In this document: positions 43,845-54,074 of the stretch, piece by piece | Position numbering within the stretch: position 1 is the stretch's first letter | Layout of the letters: every line of letters starts with the position of its first letter | NCBI GenBank assembly: GCA_963776675.1 | Contig: CAVZNR010000065.1 | Coordinates: 103,983 to 167,982, forward strand | DNA length: 64,000 nt | Source of the DNA: Hyphomicrobium_A sp963776675 | Lineage (GTDB): Bacteria > Pseudomonadota > Alphaproteobacteria > Rhizobiales > Hyphomicrobiaceae | Direction: 5' to 3' | Notes under the pieces: model-generated | The model's input: only the letters and a program-made list of their open reading frames with translations | Told to the model about the DNA's origin: nothing | Database searches by the model: none | Position numbers and translations under genes: made by a program

Positions 43845-44011
43845 GGCCCCCGCCCGTAATGCGAGTGCCCGCGCAGGGTGTGGGAGCGATGCGTGTGGCG
43901 AGCGTGTTGGCGATAGCGCGACTCCGACGCATAGCCGTCGTCATAGCCTCCGGCCTGGGCGCTCATCGACAGCGCGACGGTGGCGGCTGCCGCCAGCAGA
44001 ACTCTGTACAT
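43733..44011 (-). CDS. Small exported protein of unknown function
   Basis: 92 residues starting MYRVLLAAAATVALSMSAQA, a clear signal peptide. The mature part is rich in His, Arg, Tyr and Gly (RYRQHARHTHRSHTLRGHSH) and ends with YHVGAAGLIVVDEPYGERMY and a basic C-terminus. It is not recognised. A truncated copy of its 3' end lies in repeat copy 1. An in-frame ATG further upstream has no support. Confidence 0.65.
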   Translation of the reverse strand: MYRVLLAAAATVALSMSAQAGGYDDGYASESRYRQHARHTHRSHTLRGHSHYGRGPKPYHVGAAGLIVVDEPYGERMYEHAVRTRDRILWGR

Positions 44012-44117
44012 GCCTGTCCCCGATGGTTTTGATCTGGTCGTTTGCGGAGTATGGCATGGGGAAACGGGGTGGACGAGTGTATCGTTCCGGGGTGTGGTGC
44101 GGTCCGCACGGCCGCAT

Positions 44118-45707
44118 CTATACGAGCCCGTGTGAGAACCAGTGCCAAGTTCCGTAATCGACGGCAGCTGGCGGAGGGAGTTCCTCCTCACATCGCCCTC
44201 AGTAGCTCCCGCACTCCGACGATTGCCATCACCCGCTTCAGATTGTAGGCCAGCACGTGCAGCGCCATCTCAGTGGCGACGTGCTTCAGCGTCTTCATCC
44301 TGAAGTGTGTCGCCCCCATCCAGGCCTTGATGCTGGCGAATGGGTGCTCGACCGTCGATCGCCGCACAATCATCGCATCGGGCTTCTTGTCCAGCCGTTC
44401 CTGCGCCCGCTCGAGAACGTCCTCGTGCTCCCACCGAGCGATACGTCTCTGCGGGCTTGTCGTGCAGTGCTGTTTCAGCGCGCAGGTTCCGCACACGCTG
44501 GCCCAGTAGCTGTGCATGATCTTGCCGTCCTTCCTGGTCGTCATGCGATAGGTGAGGTTCTCCCCAGCCGGACAGACGTAGCTGTTGCTCTCGCGGTCGT
44601 AGACGAAGTCGCGTCGGTCGAACCGACCTTCTGCCCGTGCACTCGATGTCAGCGGCTTGGGCACATAGGTTTTAATGCCGACCTCTTCGCAGGCGGCAAT
44701 CTCCTCGCTCTTGAAGTAGCCGCGGTCGGCCAGCACCTCGATCTTCTCCGCTCCGACTGCCTCTCGCGCCGTGCCTGCCATCGCGGAGAGCTGGCTTCTG
44801 TCGCTGCCGACGTTGCTCACGTCGTGAGCGACGATGATGTGGTTCTCTGTATCGACAGCACTCTGCACATTGTATCCGACAACATAGGCGCTGTGACTTT
44901 GCGAGGTCATCGCCCGCGCATCGGGATCGGTCAGCGAGATCTGCTGCTCACCGCTGACGCGCATCTGCTCGTCCAGGGTGCCCAGTCCCTTCAGCTTCTG
45001 CTTCAGCGTTGCGATACCTCGCTTCAGGCGCTCAACCCTCGCTGCCGGCACAGCAACGCCGGTCACTTCATGTTGGCGGTCCGCCCGGTCGAGTTCGGCG
45101 AGATAGCGGTCGATGGTCCCTTCGATGGCCGCCATCCGCCGCGTGAGGCGGTCTTGGGTGAAGTTCTTCTCGCGATGATTGACCGCCTTGAACTTGCTGC
45201 CGTCGATGGCGACCGAGGCAACGTCGAGAAGGTGCAAGTTGCGGCAGAGCGCGACGAACTGTGCGCAGACCTTGCGGATCGCAAGGCCGTTGTCGCGGCG
45301 GAAGTCAGCGATTGTCTTGAAGTCCGGCGCCAGGCGCGCAGTGAGCCAGATCAGCTCCAGGTTCCGATGGCACTCGCGCTCAAGCCCGCGGGACGACTGC
45401 ACCTGGTTGAAATAGCCGTAGAGGTAGATCTTGAGCAGCGTCGCTGGGTGATAGCTCGGTCGACCGGTCTCCTCGGGAATGACACCGTCGAAGCCGAGCG
45501 CTGCGAGGTCGAGCATCTCCACGAAGGCGTCAATCACCCGAACCGGGTTCTCCTCGCCGACGTAGTCCTCGATCGTGTCAGGCAGCAGCGTCGCTTGCTG
45601 CCGATCAGCGCCTTCGATGAACCGCCCCATCCGATCCTCCCGCAAAGCTTCGCGGGAATCGTACAATGCTTCGCCGGATTGGCGGAGTTTTCACACGGGC
45701 TCGTGTA
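44118..45707 (-). mobile_element. IS1182-family insertion sequence
   Basis: A complete element of about 1.59 kb. The ends are imperfect inverted repeats: TATACGAGCCCGTGTGAGAA at 44118 and, on the minus strand from 45707, TACACGAGCCCGTGTGAAAA (two mismatches in the first 21 positions). A single transposase gene fills it. Target duplication is not obvious. Confidence 0.85.
44188..45630 (-). CDS. IS1182-family transposase
   Basis: 480 residues from MGRFIEGADRQQATLLPDTI, preceded by GGGAGGA. The N-terminal DUF772-type region (NPVRVIDAFVEMLDL, GRPSYHPATLLKIYLYGYFN) is followed by the DDE catalytic core with SVAIDGSKFKAVN (first Asp), VLADRGYFKSEEI (second Asp) and RRSTVEHPFASIKAWMG (Glu). The frame is intact, so the element could be active. 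It inserts between the small exported gene and the CAP gene. Confidence 0.92.
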   Translation of the reverse strand: MGRFIEGADRQQATLLPDTIEDYVGEENPVRVIDAFVEMLDLAALGFDGVIPEETGRPSYHPATLLKIYLYGYFNQVQSSRGLERECHRNLELIWLTARLAPDFKTIADFRRDNGLAIRKVCAQFVALCRNLHLLDVASVAIDGSKFKAVNHREKNFTQDRLTRRMAAIEGTIDRYLAELDRADRQHEVTGVAVPAARVERLKRGIATLKQKLKGLGTLDEQMRVSGEQQISLTDPDARAMTSQSHSAYVVGYNVQSAVDTENHIIVAHDVSNVGSDRSQLSAMAGTAREAVGAEKIEVLADRGYFKSEEIAACEEVGIKTYVPKPLTSSARAEGRFDRRDFVYDRESNSYVCPAGENLTYRMTTRKDGKIMHSYWASVCGTCALKQHCTTSPQRRIARWEHEDVLERAQERLDKKPDAMIVRRSTVEHPFASIKAWMGATHFRMKTLKHVATEMALHVLAYNLKRVMAIVGVRELLRAM

Positions 45708-45856
45708 ATTGCGGGTCCCCCTAATTTTCAGCGTACGGGATTTGCACTCCCCTTGTCGCACCGCCCCCCGCTCCCGCCACGCCCCACCCTGCCCTCACTC
45801 CCCCACATTCCCGCGCAACATGCGGGGCGCAATAGCGATTCGAGGGGGACGGAACC

Positions 45857-46471
45857 GTGGGGCGCGCGCCTTTTCACGCACATAAAACCGGCACGTTAAA
45901 GCGCCTGACGCCGCAGGCGTTGCGGCTGGCCGTCGTCTTGCTGCTCTGGCCGGCGCTTGCCCACGCCGACGACATCTCCGGCTGGGGCCCGCAGCAGCGC
46001 AAGCGGGCCCTGCCGCCTGCGTCGGTTGGCACCACGGCCGCTGCGCCCAAGCCCCTCGACGTCGAGGCGGCGGCGGCGCAGACGATTGCGCTCACCAACG
46101 CCTTTCGCGCGAGGAACGGCCTGCCCGCCTTCGCTTTGGATCCCGTCTGCTCCGCCGCGGCCTTCGACCACGCGCGCGACATGGCGCGTCGCGGCTATTT
46201 CGATCACTTCGGGCCGGGCGGCGATTCGCCGACCAGCCGCTATGCGGCCCGCAACGCCGCCGGCCAGCGCGTGATCCGCGTGACCGAGAACATCGCGCGC
46301 GGCAACGGCACCACGCCCGACAGCGCGCTTGCGATGTGGCTCGGCTCCTCCGGCCACCGCAAGCATCTGGTGGGCCGCGAGATGAACCACATCGGCGTGG
46401 GCGTCGCCAACGGCTCGTGCTTTTTCGGCGCCTGCACCTATTTCGTGCAGTGCTTCTCGCGCTGGCCTTAG
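45857..46471 (+). CDS. Exported CAP-domain (SCP/PR1-like) protein
   Basis: 204 residues from a GTG with GAGGGGG upstream. A signal-like hydrophobic stretch (ALRLAVVLLLWPALAHA) ends near residue 37. The CAP domain runs from about 75 to 200: LTNAFRARNGLPAF, ACSAAAFDHARDMARRGYF-like text, HFGPGGDSP and WLGSSGHRKHLV with the conserved His and Glu positions. Bacterial CAP (YkwD-like) proteins are secreted with uncertain roles. The gene starts 150 bases from the IS end. Confidence 0.82.
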   Translation: MGRAPFHAHKTGTLKRLTPQALRLAVVLLLWPALAHADDISGWGPQQRKRALPPASVGTTAAAPKPLDVEAAAAQTIALTNAFRARNGLPAFALDPVCSAAAFDHARDMARRGYFDHFGPGGDSPTSRYAARNAAGQRVIRVTENIARGNGTTPDSALAMWLGSSGHRKHLVGREMNHIGVGVANGSCFFGACTYFVQCFSRWP

Positions 46472-46483
46472 AGGGCGGGCGCG

Positions 46484-47041
46484 TCAGGTTCCGCAGCGGG
46501 CCGCGTCGCGCTGCAATTCCTCCAGGTGCTGGCGGGCCGCGATGGCGTCGGGGGCGGCGCGCACCTTTGTCGAGGTCTCGTCAATCGCCTTCTCGATCCT
46601 GTCGACGCAGCCGAAGTGCTTGTCGGCGACGCCGCTGAGATGGCTGGCGGCCGACGTCGAAACCGCGGAGGCCGCGCCCAGGATGGCCGTGGCGATGACC
46701 AGCGTTGCCGTCTTGGGAGGCGGCAGGTTCGGCGCCTTCTGGATCCCGGCCAGGATGGACACGCCGCCGCCCAGGCAGATCACCAGCAGAAGCAGGCGCT
46801 CGGACCACGTTTGATTGGCGATGCCCTGCTGATTGGCGGCGTCGGCGATGGCGTTGGCCTTGGCGATGGCGGCTTTGAACTCTGCCTCGGGCAGCGGCAG
46901 CGGCTCCGGGGCCCGCGCGGCCAACTCGGGGGCGCCTGCCGGGCGCTGCTCGGGCGGCAGCGGGGGACGCTGCTGCAAGGTCCATGCGAGCCCGCCGATG
47001 ATGACGATCACGCCGAGCGCGATCAAAAGGATTCGAGCCAT
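46484..47041 (-). CDS. Small membrane protein, two TM helices
   Basis: 185 residues from MARILLIALGVIVIIGGLAW, with GGAGGTGATA as a strong ribosome binding site. A first helix (about 3-20) and a second around 90-125 (LLLLVICLGGGVSILAG and TLVIATAILGAASAVS) flank a Pro/Glu/Ala-rich region. The C-terminus holds two cysteines and EKAIDETSTKVRAAP. Not recognised. It converges with the CAP gene, 13 bases between stops. Confidence 0.6.
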   Translation of the reverse strand: MARILLIALGVIVIIGGLAWTLQQRPPLPPEQRPAGAPELAARAPEPLPLPEAEFKAAIAKANAIADAANQQGIANQTWSERLLLLVICLGGGVSILAGIQKAPNLPPPKTATLVIATAILGAASAVSTSAASHLSGVADKHFGCVDRIEKAIDETSTKVRAAPDAIAARQHLEELQRDAARCGT

Positions 47042-47185
47042 TATCACCTCCAAAACAATCACTTCGCGGCAATGAACGCTTTTACCGTCGCGCATATGGG
47101 CGCGGCGGCTGGCAATACAGCGCAGCATATCAATCGGCGCTTGCGTCTCCAAGGCCAACGCGACGCGACCCTGCGCGCCGCTCGA

Positions 47186-49815
47186 TCAGCACCCCGGCGC
47201 GCGCGGGTTCGCCGCGCAGCCGCCGCCGTGGTGGTGATGGCCTCCGCCTTGCGATTGGATGACACCCTGGATGACGGCGCCGGCGATGGCGGCGGCCGCG
47301 GCCGCAGCCCTGGGATCATATCCGCCGCCGCCGGAGGTGCGCGTGCGCGGCTGGTGGGTGCGGCGCTGCTTGGCGGACTTCGTGCGGTAGCTGCAGTACC
47401 ACTGGCCTTTGTACTTGTAGACCTTGATGAGGCGGCTGCCGTGCTGCTGCCGGCAATCGGCGAGCGCTGTGCTGCGCTGGCGGGCATAGGACGGATAGCA
47501 GCCGAACGCGCCGTTCGCCTGCACCTCGCCGGCGACCCAGCCGTCGCCCTCGTTGTGCGACTCGCAGAACTGGTTGGCCGCAGCCTCGTTCGGCGGCCGG
47601 CAGAAGAAATTCCCTTTGTCGTCGGCCGGGCCTGCCGTCCATCCGCCGCCGTATTGGTCGGCGCATTGCCGGTTCGAGGCCAGCTGCTGACACCGGGCCG
47701 GCGGATGGCTCAGGCGCGTATGCAAGTTTATGAGGAACGGATTGGTGCTGCCGAGCAGTTGCGCCTTGCGCTGCTCGATCGCCGTCATGTCGCACTGATC
47801 GATGACGCTTAAGACCGCCCGCTCCAGCGCGCGCATCTGCTCGATGCGGTCAAGGTTGCCTTGCGTGCGCTTCTCGATGTCGACGCAGGTGGGCGCGTCC
47901 GCCTCCTCCGCTTTCGTAAGCGCGGTTTGGAACAGGGATGCGGCATCCTCGACGCGCCCTTCCTTGTAGGCCAGCTTCGCTAGCGTATATCGCTCCGCCA
48001 CCGGGACGGACCGCTGCAGCTGCGCGCGGGACGCGACGAGCTTTGCGTGCGTGGCGCCTGCAAGCTGCGCGTGCTGCTGGCGCAGGCTCTCGGGCTCGCA
48101 CTTGGTGAGGCCTTCGTGGACGCTCGCCAGGACGTCGGCCAGGCGCTTGATCTTGCCGAGGTTGCCGACGACGCGGGGTCTGAGGCCGGGGCAGCTTGCC
48201 TCTTGCGATGAGTGTCGAGCTGCGCCAGGATGCCGCCCAGCGCGGCCTTGGCGGCCTCGACCTCGCCCTTCGCATACGTCGATCCCGCCGCGTCGACGGC
48301 CTTGCTCAGTCGAGCGCAGCGCGGCTGCGTGTCGGCTTTGCCCTTTTCGACGCCCTCGTACTCGAAGCGTTGCGGCGCGCCGTAGGGCTCGCAGCCCGGC
48401 GGCAGCTCGTAGGACCCGCCGTAGTCCTCGGTCATATTGATGAAGCCGTCCTCGTTCATTTGCCCCACGGTGCTCTTTCTGGGGCGCGGCTCGCACTCGC
48501 GGTCCTTGAGCTCCTCCTCGATGTCCTCGGGCACTAAGCCGTCTTTGCTGGCGGTCTTGGTCTTGCCGTCCTTTTTGGGCTCCGGCTTGGGGAGCGTGTC
48601 TTGCGCCGGCAGCTCGCCGAGCTGGCGGTAGCGCTCATCGCCGAGCGTCTGTTTCATGGCCTGCGACAGCTTCGGCATGAGCGAGCCGACGATGCGGCGC
48701 AGCCGTTCCGCCATGATCTCCGCGACGTCCGCCTGCTCCTTCTGCAGGGCCTCTCTCAGTCCATCACGCCGGCTTCTAAGATTGTCCCAGAGGCTGTCGC
48801 GGACCCAATCGGCGAAATTCGTGGTCTTGAACTTTCCGGACCGCAAGCCTTCCTCATAGATGGCGATCAGCTTGGCGATGTCCTCGGGATCGACATCCCA
48901 TTTGGCCTGGGTCGAGCCGCCCCTGGCCCGCCTCTGCATCACTTTCTTGAAGGCTTCGAGCGCGCGTCCCGGCGCGCGGAGCATAGAGTTGAGTGTCGAC
49001 TCGCCCTTGGACCTGAACTTCGGCCTGTCTTTTTCGCGATTGGCGACGCAGTCGAACGTAGGGTCGCTGAGGCCGACGTCTGCGATCGAATCGAGGGCAT
49101 CGGCTTCGCTCACATCGTCGCGCCGGAGCTTGCGGTAGCGGCGGTGCAGGCAGTCGAACACGAAGGTGTCGAGCTGGCGGTTGGCGCGGCGGCTCAGATC
49201 CGCCATGTCCTTCACGCCCTGCAGGTAGACGGAGGCGGGATCGATGCCGACGCGCTTGGCGGTTTCCGATCCGGGAAGGAGGCTGTTGAAGAGGTCCTTC
49301 CAGAATTCCTCGCCTTCGGCGCGCAGGTCACTGATTTTGGACTTGGCGTGCTCCTTGAGCGCGTCCTGCAGCGCGACGGCGGCTTCGTCGGGGTCCGCGT
49401 TCAATGCGGCCTTGGTCAGCTTGGCGTAGAGCTCCTTGTTGTCCTTCACGGAGTTGAGCATCTGGCGCATCGGGGAGTCTTCCTCGTAACGCTCCTCGAT
49501 CTCCTTTGCGAGCTGCTCGGCGCCGGCCGCGGCCACGGCATTGCCGATGCCGGTGTAGTCGCCTTCCGAAATCTGCCGGGCAACCTCCGGGATGTTCTTA
49601 CCGCGGCGCTCGATCTCCTCCACGAACGCGCGATCCTCGTCGTTGAGCTGGCTTTTCAGCGCTTCCTCGACCCGCTGCTGATCGGTCTTGTCGAGCTCCT
49701 CCATCATGCGCGCGAGCGCGCTTTCGTCCTCGGCGAGGGCGAAGCCCGGGACAACCATGACGCAGAGGGTCAACAGCCTCGCGATCGAGCTGCGATTTTG
49801 TGTCCTGGGGCGCAT
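47186..49815 (-). pseudogene. Large exported protein of unknown function, frameshifted
   Basis: The first frame starts at ATG 49815 (GGAGG upstream) with a signal peptide (LLTLCVMVVPGFALAEDE) and runs about 540 residues rich in Lys, Glu and Asp, apparently helical. Near 48205 the coding frame changes; the continuation begins around GLRPRVVGNLGKIKRLADVL, has helical repeats and a cysteine-rich end (NFFCRPPNEAAANQFCESHN, GGGYDPRAAAAAAAIAGAVI, HHHHGGGC). One missing base explains it. A whole protein would be about 875 residues. I do not recognise a family. It lies in a run of exported unknowns on the minus strand. Confidence 0.55.
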
Positions 49816-49842
49816 GGCAAAATCCTCCATTGCACCTTGTGG

Positions 49843-51568
49843 TTACTCCAGCGCGTCGAGATCCTTGACGTTGCCGAGGTCGGGCGGCGGCGGTGCGGCC
49901 GGCGGTGCGGGAACGTTCGATGGGGTTGCCACGGTTTGGTTTGCCATCTGGCGCTTCTTTGCACTGGCGGCCTGGAGAGCTTTGACGGCGCTCTTCGTCT
50001 CTGCACCGAAGCTGCCGTCAAGATCGCCATTGTAGTGGCCGGCCTCCTGCAGCCGCCGCTGGAACTCGCGGCGAAGCTGCCGGCTGTAAAGGTCGGGTTG
50101 CTCCGTGAGGCGGACGGGAGCGTACTCGTCGCCGGCCTCGATGCCCTTGAAGAGCCAATCGGCCGCCAACTTGGGATCCTTTTGCAGCCCCATCGTTCCT
50201 TGGTCGTAGCCTGTGGAAATTGCGGACATGGCCGCGCCGACGCCATTTTCGGCGGCCTTGCGGTACCAGCGCAATGCCTCGGCCCCGTCCTTTGGGGTGC
50301 CGCGTCCGTCCAGGATGCATCCCGCCAGGAGGGACATGGCGAGACCACTGCCGTTGTTCGCCGCCTGCCGGTATAAGCGCACTGCTTCCGTCTCGTCCTT
50401 GGCGATACCGAGGCCTTGCTCGTATTGCCAGCCAAGACCAACAATTGATTCGGTCAGACCCAGCTCGGCGGCCTTGCGATACCAGGTCACGGCGGCTGCA
50501 TCGTCCTTCGCGCCACCCAGGCCTTTTGAAAAATTAGTCGCCAGGTTGTGCATTGCGATGGCGTTGCCGGCTTCCGCAGCTCTTGCGGTACCAGCGGTTC
50601 GCTTCGGCCGCATCCTTGGTAATGCCGTTGCCCGACTGAAGGTTGAACGCAAGACCGGACATCGCGTTCGCATTGCCGGCGTCGGCGGCCTTGCGGTACC
50701 AGCGATTGGCCTCTGCGATGTCTTGGGCGATACCGGTGCCGTTCGCCAAGTTGCTCGCGAGATTGTACATGGCATCGGCGCTACCGGCGTCGGCGGCTTT
50801 GCGGTACCAGCGATTGGCCTCCGACGGGTTCTTCTTCGTGCCCAATCCATTCATTTGCACGAACGCAAAGCACAGCATGTCATTGGCGTCGCCGGTCGCG
50901 GCGCGCTCCGAAAGCCCCTTGGCATCCTCCGTCAGCGCCCGCGGACGCAGCACGCGCACCTTGGCGTTAAGGCCGGCCGGTTGCGCCAACACGAGGTCGA
51001 CAAGAGCTCGCGCGGTCTTTACCGCCTTTCCTTCGAACTCTTGGATGATGTCGCCATTCTGAATGCCGGCGGCGGACGCAGGAGTGTCGGCGAGGACCTG
51101 CAGGGCCAGCGCACCTGTCGCTTCGGGTACTCGGAAGCAGGCGCGCTGGTAGTCAGACAGATCGTTGATTTGGACGCCCAATGTCGTCCGCTGCTCGCCG
51201 TTGCTCTCCCTTTTGGCGAGCTTGGCGATTAGCGTAAGGATTTCGGCGCCGCTCGCCTCCGCGGAGCGATCTTTCGCGGAGTCGGTGCCGGGACTCTGCG
51301 AGCCGCGGTCCTGCGCAGCGGCGTCGGCCGGCGCGTCTGATTCCGCCTCGCCGCTTTTCAGCGCCTTCAAGCGGATGCGCGCCAAGGGTGCGAACGCGCC
51401 GTTTGGATAGGCTTCGAGATAAGCCTCGAGCTCCGCCGGAGTTTTGCTGTCGCGGACACTCTCCCAATAGGTGATTTCGGCGCCCCCAGGCTCGGCCGCC
51501 GCCGGCGCGCAGGCCAAGACGATGGCAACGAAGCTGAGAGCAAGTCCGCGAGAAATTCGCACTAACAC
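49843..51568 (-). pseudogene. Exported PDZ/Sel1-repeat/peptidoglycan-binding protein, frameshifted
   Basis: From a GTG at 51568 comes a signal peptide (LALSFVAIVLACAPAAAEPG). Then come a TPR-like stub (AELEAYLEAYPNGAFAPLAR), a PDZ-like domain at about 120-205 (VLADTPASAAGIQNGDII), and Sel1 repeats (about 36 residues each, ending NRWYRKAADAG). At about 50585 an extra A shifts the frame, and the next frame resumes at AEAGNAIAMHNLATNFSKG with more Sel1 repeats. It ends with a peptidoglycan-binding-type segment (QRRLQEAGHYNGDLDGSFG) and a Pro-rich tail. Sel1 proteins scaffold protein complexes. Confidence 0.7.
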
Positions 51569-51927
51569 AACGAGATTCCGACAGAAAAAGTATTCAGATC
51601 ATGAGCACAGCGGGACCGCCGCTTGGGCATCTTAGAAAGGTCTGGGGACGGCTCAAGGCAGAATGCACGGGAACCGGCAATTGTGATCGGATCCAGGATC
51701 CAATCATCGCGGACGCGATGGTGGGGCAAGGGGCAAAGCTGCGGTCCCCCGACGCGTCCTTCTCAGGCTCTGCGCTCCGATGGGCGAGCGGACGTCATGA
51801 ACGCAATACAACCAAACGAGCTGCGCGCCTTTATGGCCCATTAAGGTGAGCGAGCGGCAAGGTAGCAAGGTAGAAGGCGATATTGCCCGAACCATGCATT
51901 TTATTGCCCGACCCATAAAAGGTCGCG
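51569..51927. other. Intergenic, promoter region of the histidine kinase
   Basis: About 360 bases between the divergent Sel1 gene and the histidine kinase. No supported gene. ATTGCCCGAACC and ATTGCCCGACCC occur 21 bases apart (51882 and 51903), just before the kinase start; a tandem site for a regulator is possible. Confidence 0.3.
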
Positions 51928-53592
51928 ATGATGAGTTGTGCCCCCGTTCCATTCGATGAAGGCGAACGTCTTGCGGCGTTGCGCCACTATTGCGTCCTGG
52001 ATACGCCGCCCGAGCGGGCATTCGACCGGCTCACGCACCTCGCCCAGAACATGCTGCACACGCCGACCGCTCTCATTTCGTTGGTGGACGCCGACCGGCA
52101 ATGGTTCAAATCGCGCATCGGGCTGGACGTATCGGAGACGCCGCGCGACATATCGTTCTGCAGTCACGCGGTGCATGCCAAGGACGTTCTGGTTGTTCCC
52201 GACACACAACGCGACGAGCGTTTTGCCGACAACCCTCTCGTGACCGCCGGCCCCCGGTTCCGCTTCTACGCCGGTGCGCCGCTGATCACCGACGACGGCT
52301 TCGCGCTGGGGACCATCTGTACTCTCGATCGGCTGCCCCGGCCGGTGCCCAGTGAGGAGGACATCGAAAGTCTTCGCCTGCTGGCCGATTGCGTCGTCTT
52401 CGCGCTCGAGCAGCGTATGGCCGTCTGCGAGCTTGCGGCGCGCGCACGCGACTTGAGGGAGAAGAGCGAGCTTCTGCAGACGACGATCAACGCGGCCGGG
52501 CAGGGCATTAGCGCTTTCGATGCGGATTTGAAGCTCGTGGCGCGCAACGACAGGTTTCTGGTGCTGCTCGATCTGCCGCCCGAGCTGGGAAAGCTCGGAA
52601 CGTCATTCGAGGCGATCTCAGCCTACGTCGCCGAATACGGAGGCTATGGATCCGGCAACCCGGACGCGTGGGTGGCCGCGCGCAGCGAATCGGTCCGCCG
52701 CGGACTGCCCCATTGTTTGGAGATCGTGCGCAGCGACGGCCACATCATCGAGGTCAAAGGCTTTCCGGTGCCCGGCGGCGGCAGGGTCACCACCTACACC
52801 GACATCACCGAGCAGCGGCACCACGCCGAGGAGCTGAGTCGGCGGATTGCCGAGCGGGAAGCGATCGTTCGATTGAAGGACGAGTTCGTGACGACGGTCA
52901 GCCATGAGCTGCGCACGCCGCTGACCGCAATATCCGGCGCCTTGGCGCTGCTCAAATCCGGACAAGTCGGGCCCCTGCCCCATCCTGCCGTGGAGATGGT
53001 GGGCATTGCGCACAAGAGCAGCCAGCGACTGATCAAGCTGGTGGGCGACATCCTCGACATCGACACGTTGGAATCGGGCAGCGCGAAGTTCGACATTGAA
53101 CCGTGCCGGATCGCTCCCCTCGTCGAGCGTGCCGTGTCCGAGGCCGCACCGTTTGCCGAGATGTTCTACGTCACCTTCGAGAGTCGCATTCTGGCGGCCG
53201 ATGCGACGGCCCTGGTCGATGCCGATAAGTGCATTCAAGTCGTCACCAATCTCCTGTCGAACGCCGCCAAGTTCTCAAAGCCGGGAGGAAAGGTGACCGT
53301 AACGGTCGACCGTTGCGACAGGGAGGTTCGCATTTCTGTGGCCGATTGCGGCGAGGGTATCACGCCTGAGTTTCGCGAGCGCGTGTTCGAGAAGTTTGCC
53401 CAGGCGGATGGGTCCGACAAGCGTCGGTTTGGCGGCTCGGGCCTGGGCCTCGTGATCGTGAAGAACATCGTCGAGCAGTTGAACGGCAAGGTCGACTTCG
53501 AAACCGAGCTCGGACGTGGGACAACGTTCCGCGTCTACTTCCCCGAGTGGCATGCGACGGGCGCGCAAGCAGAGCCTTGTCATCCCCACTGA
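51928..53592 (+). CDS. GAF/PAS sensor histidine kinase
   Basis: 554 residues. A GAF domain (about 15-165; LISLVDADRQWFKSRIGLDV) is followed by a PAS_7-type domain (about 185-290), HisKA (about 310-370) with the phospho-acceptor His in TVSHELRTPL, and a HATPase domain with NLLSNAAKFSKPGG, DCGEGI, FEKFAQ and GSGLGLVIVK. There is no transmembrane helix, so it senses a cytoplasmic signal. No response regulator gene lies next to it. ATG codons at 51928 and 51931 are equally possible starts. Confidence 0.92.
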   Translation: MMSCAPVPFDEGERLAALRHYCVLDTPPERAFDRLTHLAQNMLHTPTALISLVDADRQWFKSRIGLDVSETPRDISFCSHAVHAKDVLVVPDTQRDERFADNPLVTAGPRFRFYAGAPLITDDGFALGTICTLDRLPRPVPSEEDIESLRLLADCVVFALEQRMAVCELAARARDLREKSELLQTTINAAGQGISAFDADLKLVARNDRFLVLLDLPPELGKLGTSFEAISAYVAEYGGYGSGNPDAWVAARSESVRRGLPHCLEIVRSDGHIIEVKGFPVPGGGRVTTYTDITEQRHHAEELSRRIAEREAIVRLKDEFVTTVSHELRTPLTAISGALALLKSGQVGPLPHPAVEMVGIAHKSSQRLIKLVGDILDIDTLESGSAKFDIEPCRIAPLVERAVSEAAPFAEMFYVTFESRILAADATALVDADKCIQVVTNLLSNAAKFSKPGGKVTVTVDRCDREVRISVADCGEGITPEFRERVFEKFAQADGSDKRRFGGSGLGLVIVKNIVEQLNGKVDFETELGRGTTFRVYFPEWHATGAQAEPCHPH

Positions 53593-53650
53593 AACTGCGG
53601 CCGCGGGACGACGCCGGCATCGCGCGCGCCGACGCGACCGCGCTAAGCCA

Positions 53651-53677
53651 CGGTGTCAGACCCGGAGGGCGAGACAC
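53651..53677 (+). repeat. Degenerate copy of the GTGTCAGACCC hairpin
   Basis: GGTGTCAGACCCGGAGGGCG followed by AGACAC resembles the hairpins in the 42.6 and 43.6 kb repeats, with two or three changes. It lies just after the histidine kinase gene. Confidence 0.5.
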
Positions 53678-53713
53678 GTGAGCGCGGTTGCGTCGCCGAT
53701 GGCGAACGCGAGC

Positions 53714-53965
53714 TTAAGCGGAAATCAGCTTGTAGGAGACGCCACGCGGCCGTGCGGCCTGGAAGGCCCGGCGCATGTGGAACTCACAATAGGGGCTGCC
53801 GTCGTTCTTGTGCTTGCCGCAGAAGTGAAACTCCTGCTCCAGCGGATCACCGAACGGCCAGCGGCAGTCGTCGGGCAGCAGCGTTTTGATGGTCTTTCGC
53901 TGAGCCAACGGGATTTCAAGGTCGTCGGTGCGGGGGGCGGTGGGGGCGCTTTTATTTTCACTCAT
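53714..53965 (-). CDS. Small GcrA-like C-terminal domain protein
   Basis: 83 residues. CRWPFGDPLEQEFHFCGK, then GSPYCEFHMRRAFQ, match the C-terminal sigma-70-binding domain of GcrA, with a Cys3His-type metal site (Cys, Cys, Cys, His). The N-terminal helix-turn-helix of GcrA is absent; only about 25 Pro/Ala-rich residues precede the domain. In Caulobacter, GcrA activates cell-cycle genes with methylated promoters. A stand-alone domain might bind sigma-70 without binding DNA (inference). Confidence 0.72.
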   Translation of the reverse strand: MSENKSAPTAPRTDDLEIPLAQRKTIKTLLPDDCRWPFGDPLEQEFHFCGKHKNDGSPYCEFHMRRAFQAARPRGVSYKLISA

Positions 53966-54074
53966 GGACCATCATAGCACGAAAGCGCACAGATTGGCGA
54001 ATGACGTGCGGGGCGCGTCAAATATGCCTAAACAAGAGTTCAGTTGGCTGAATTGTTAGCTTTTGAGGCCCGCC

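Noticed and set aside
51601..51849. Possible small genes before the histidine kinase
   Set aside because: No ribosome binding site, no recognisable product and overlapping frames of similar length.
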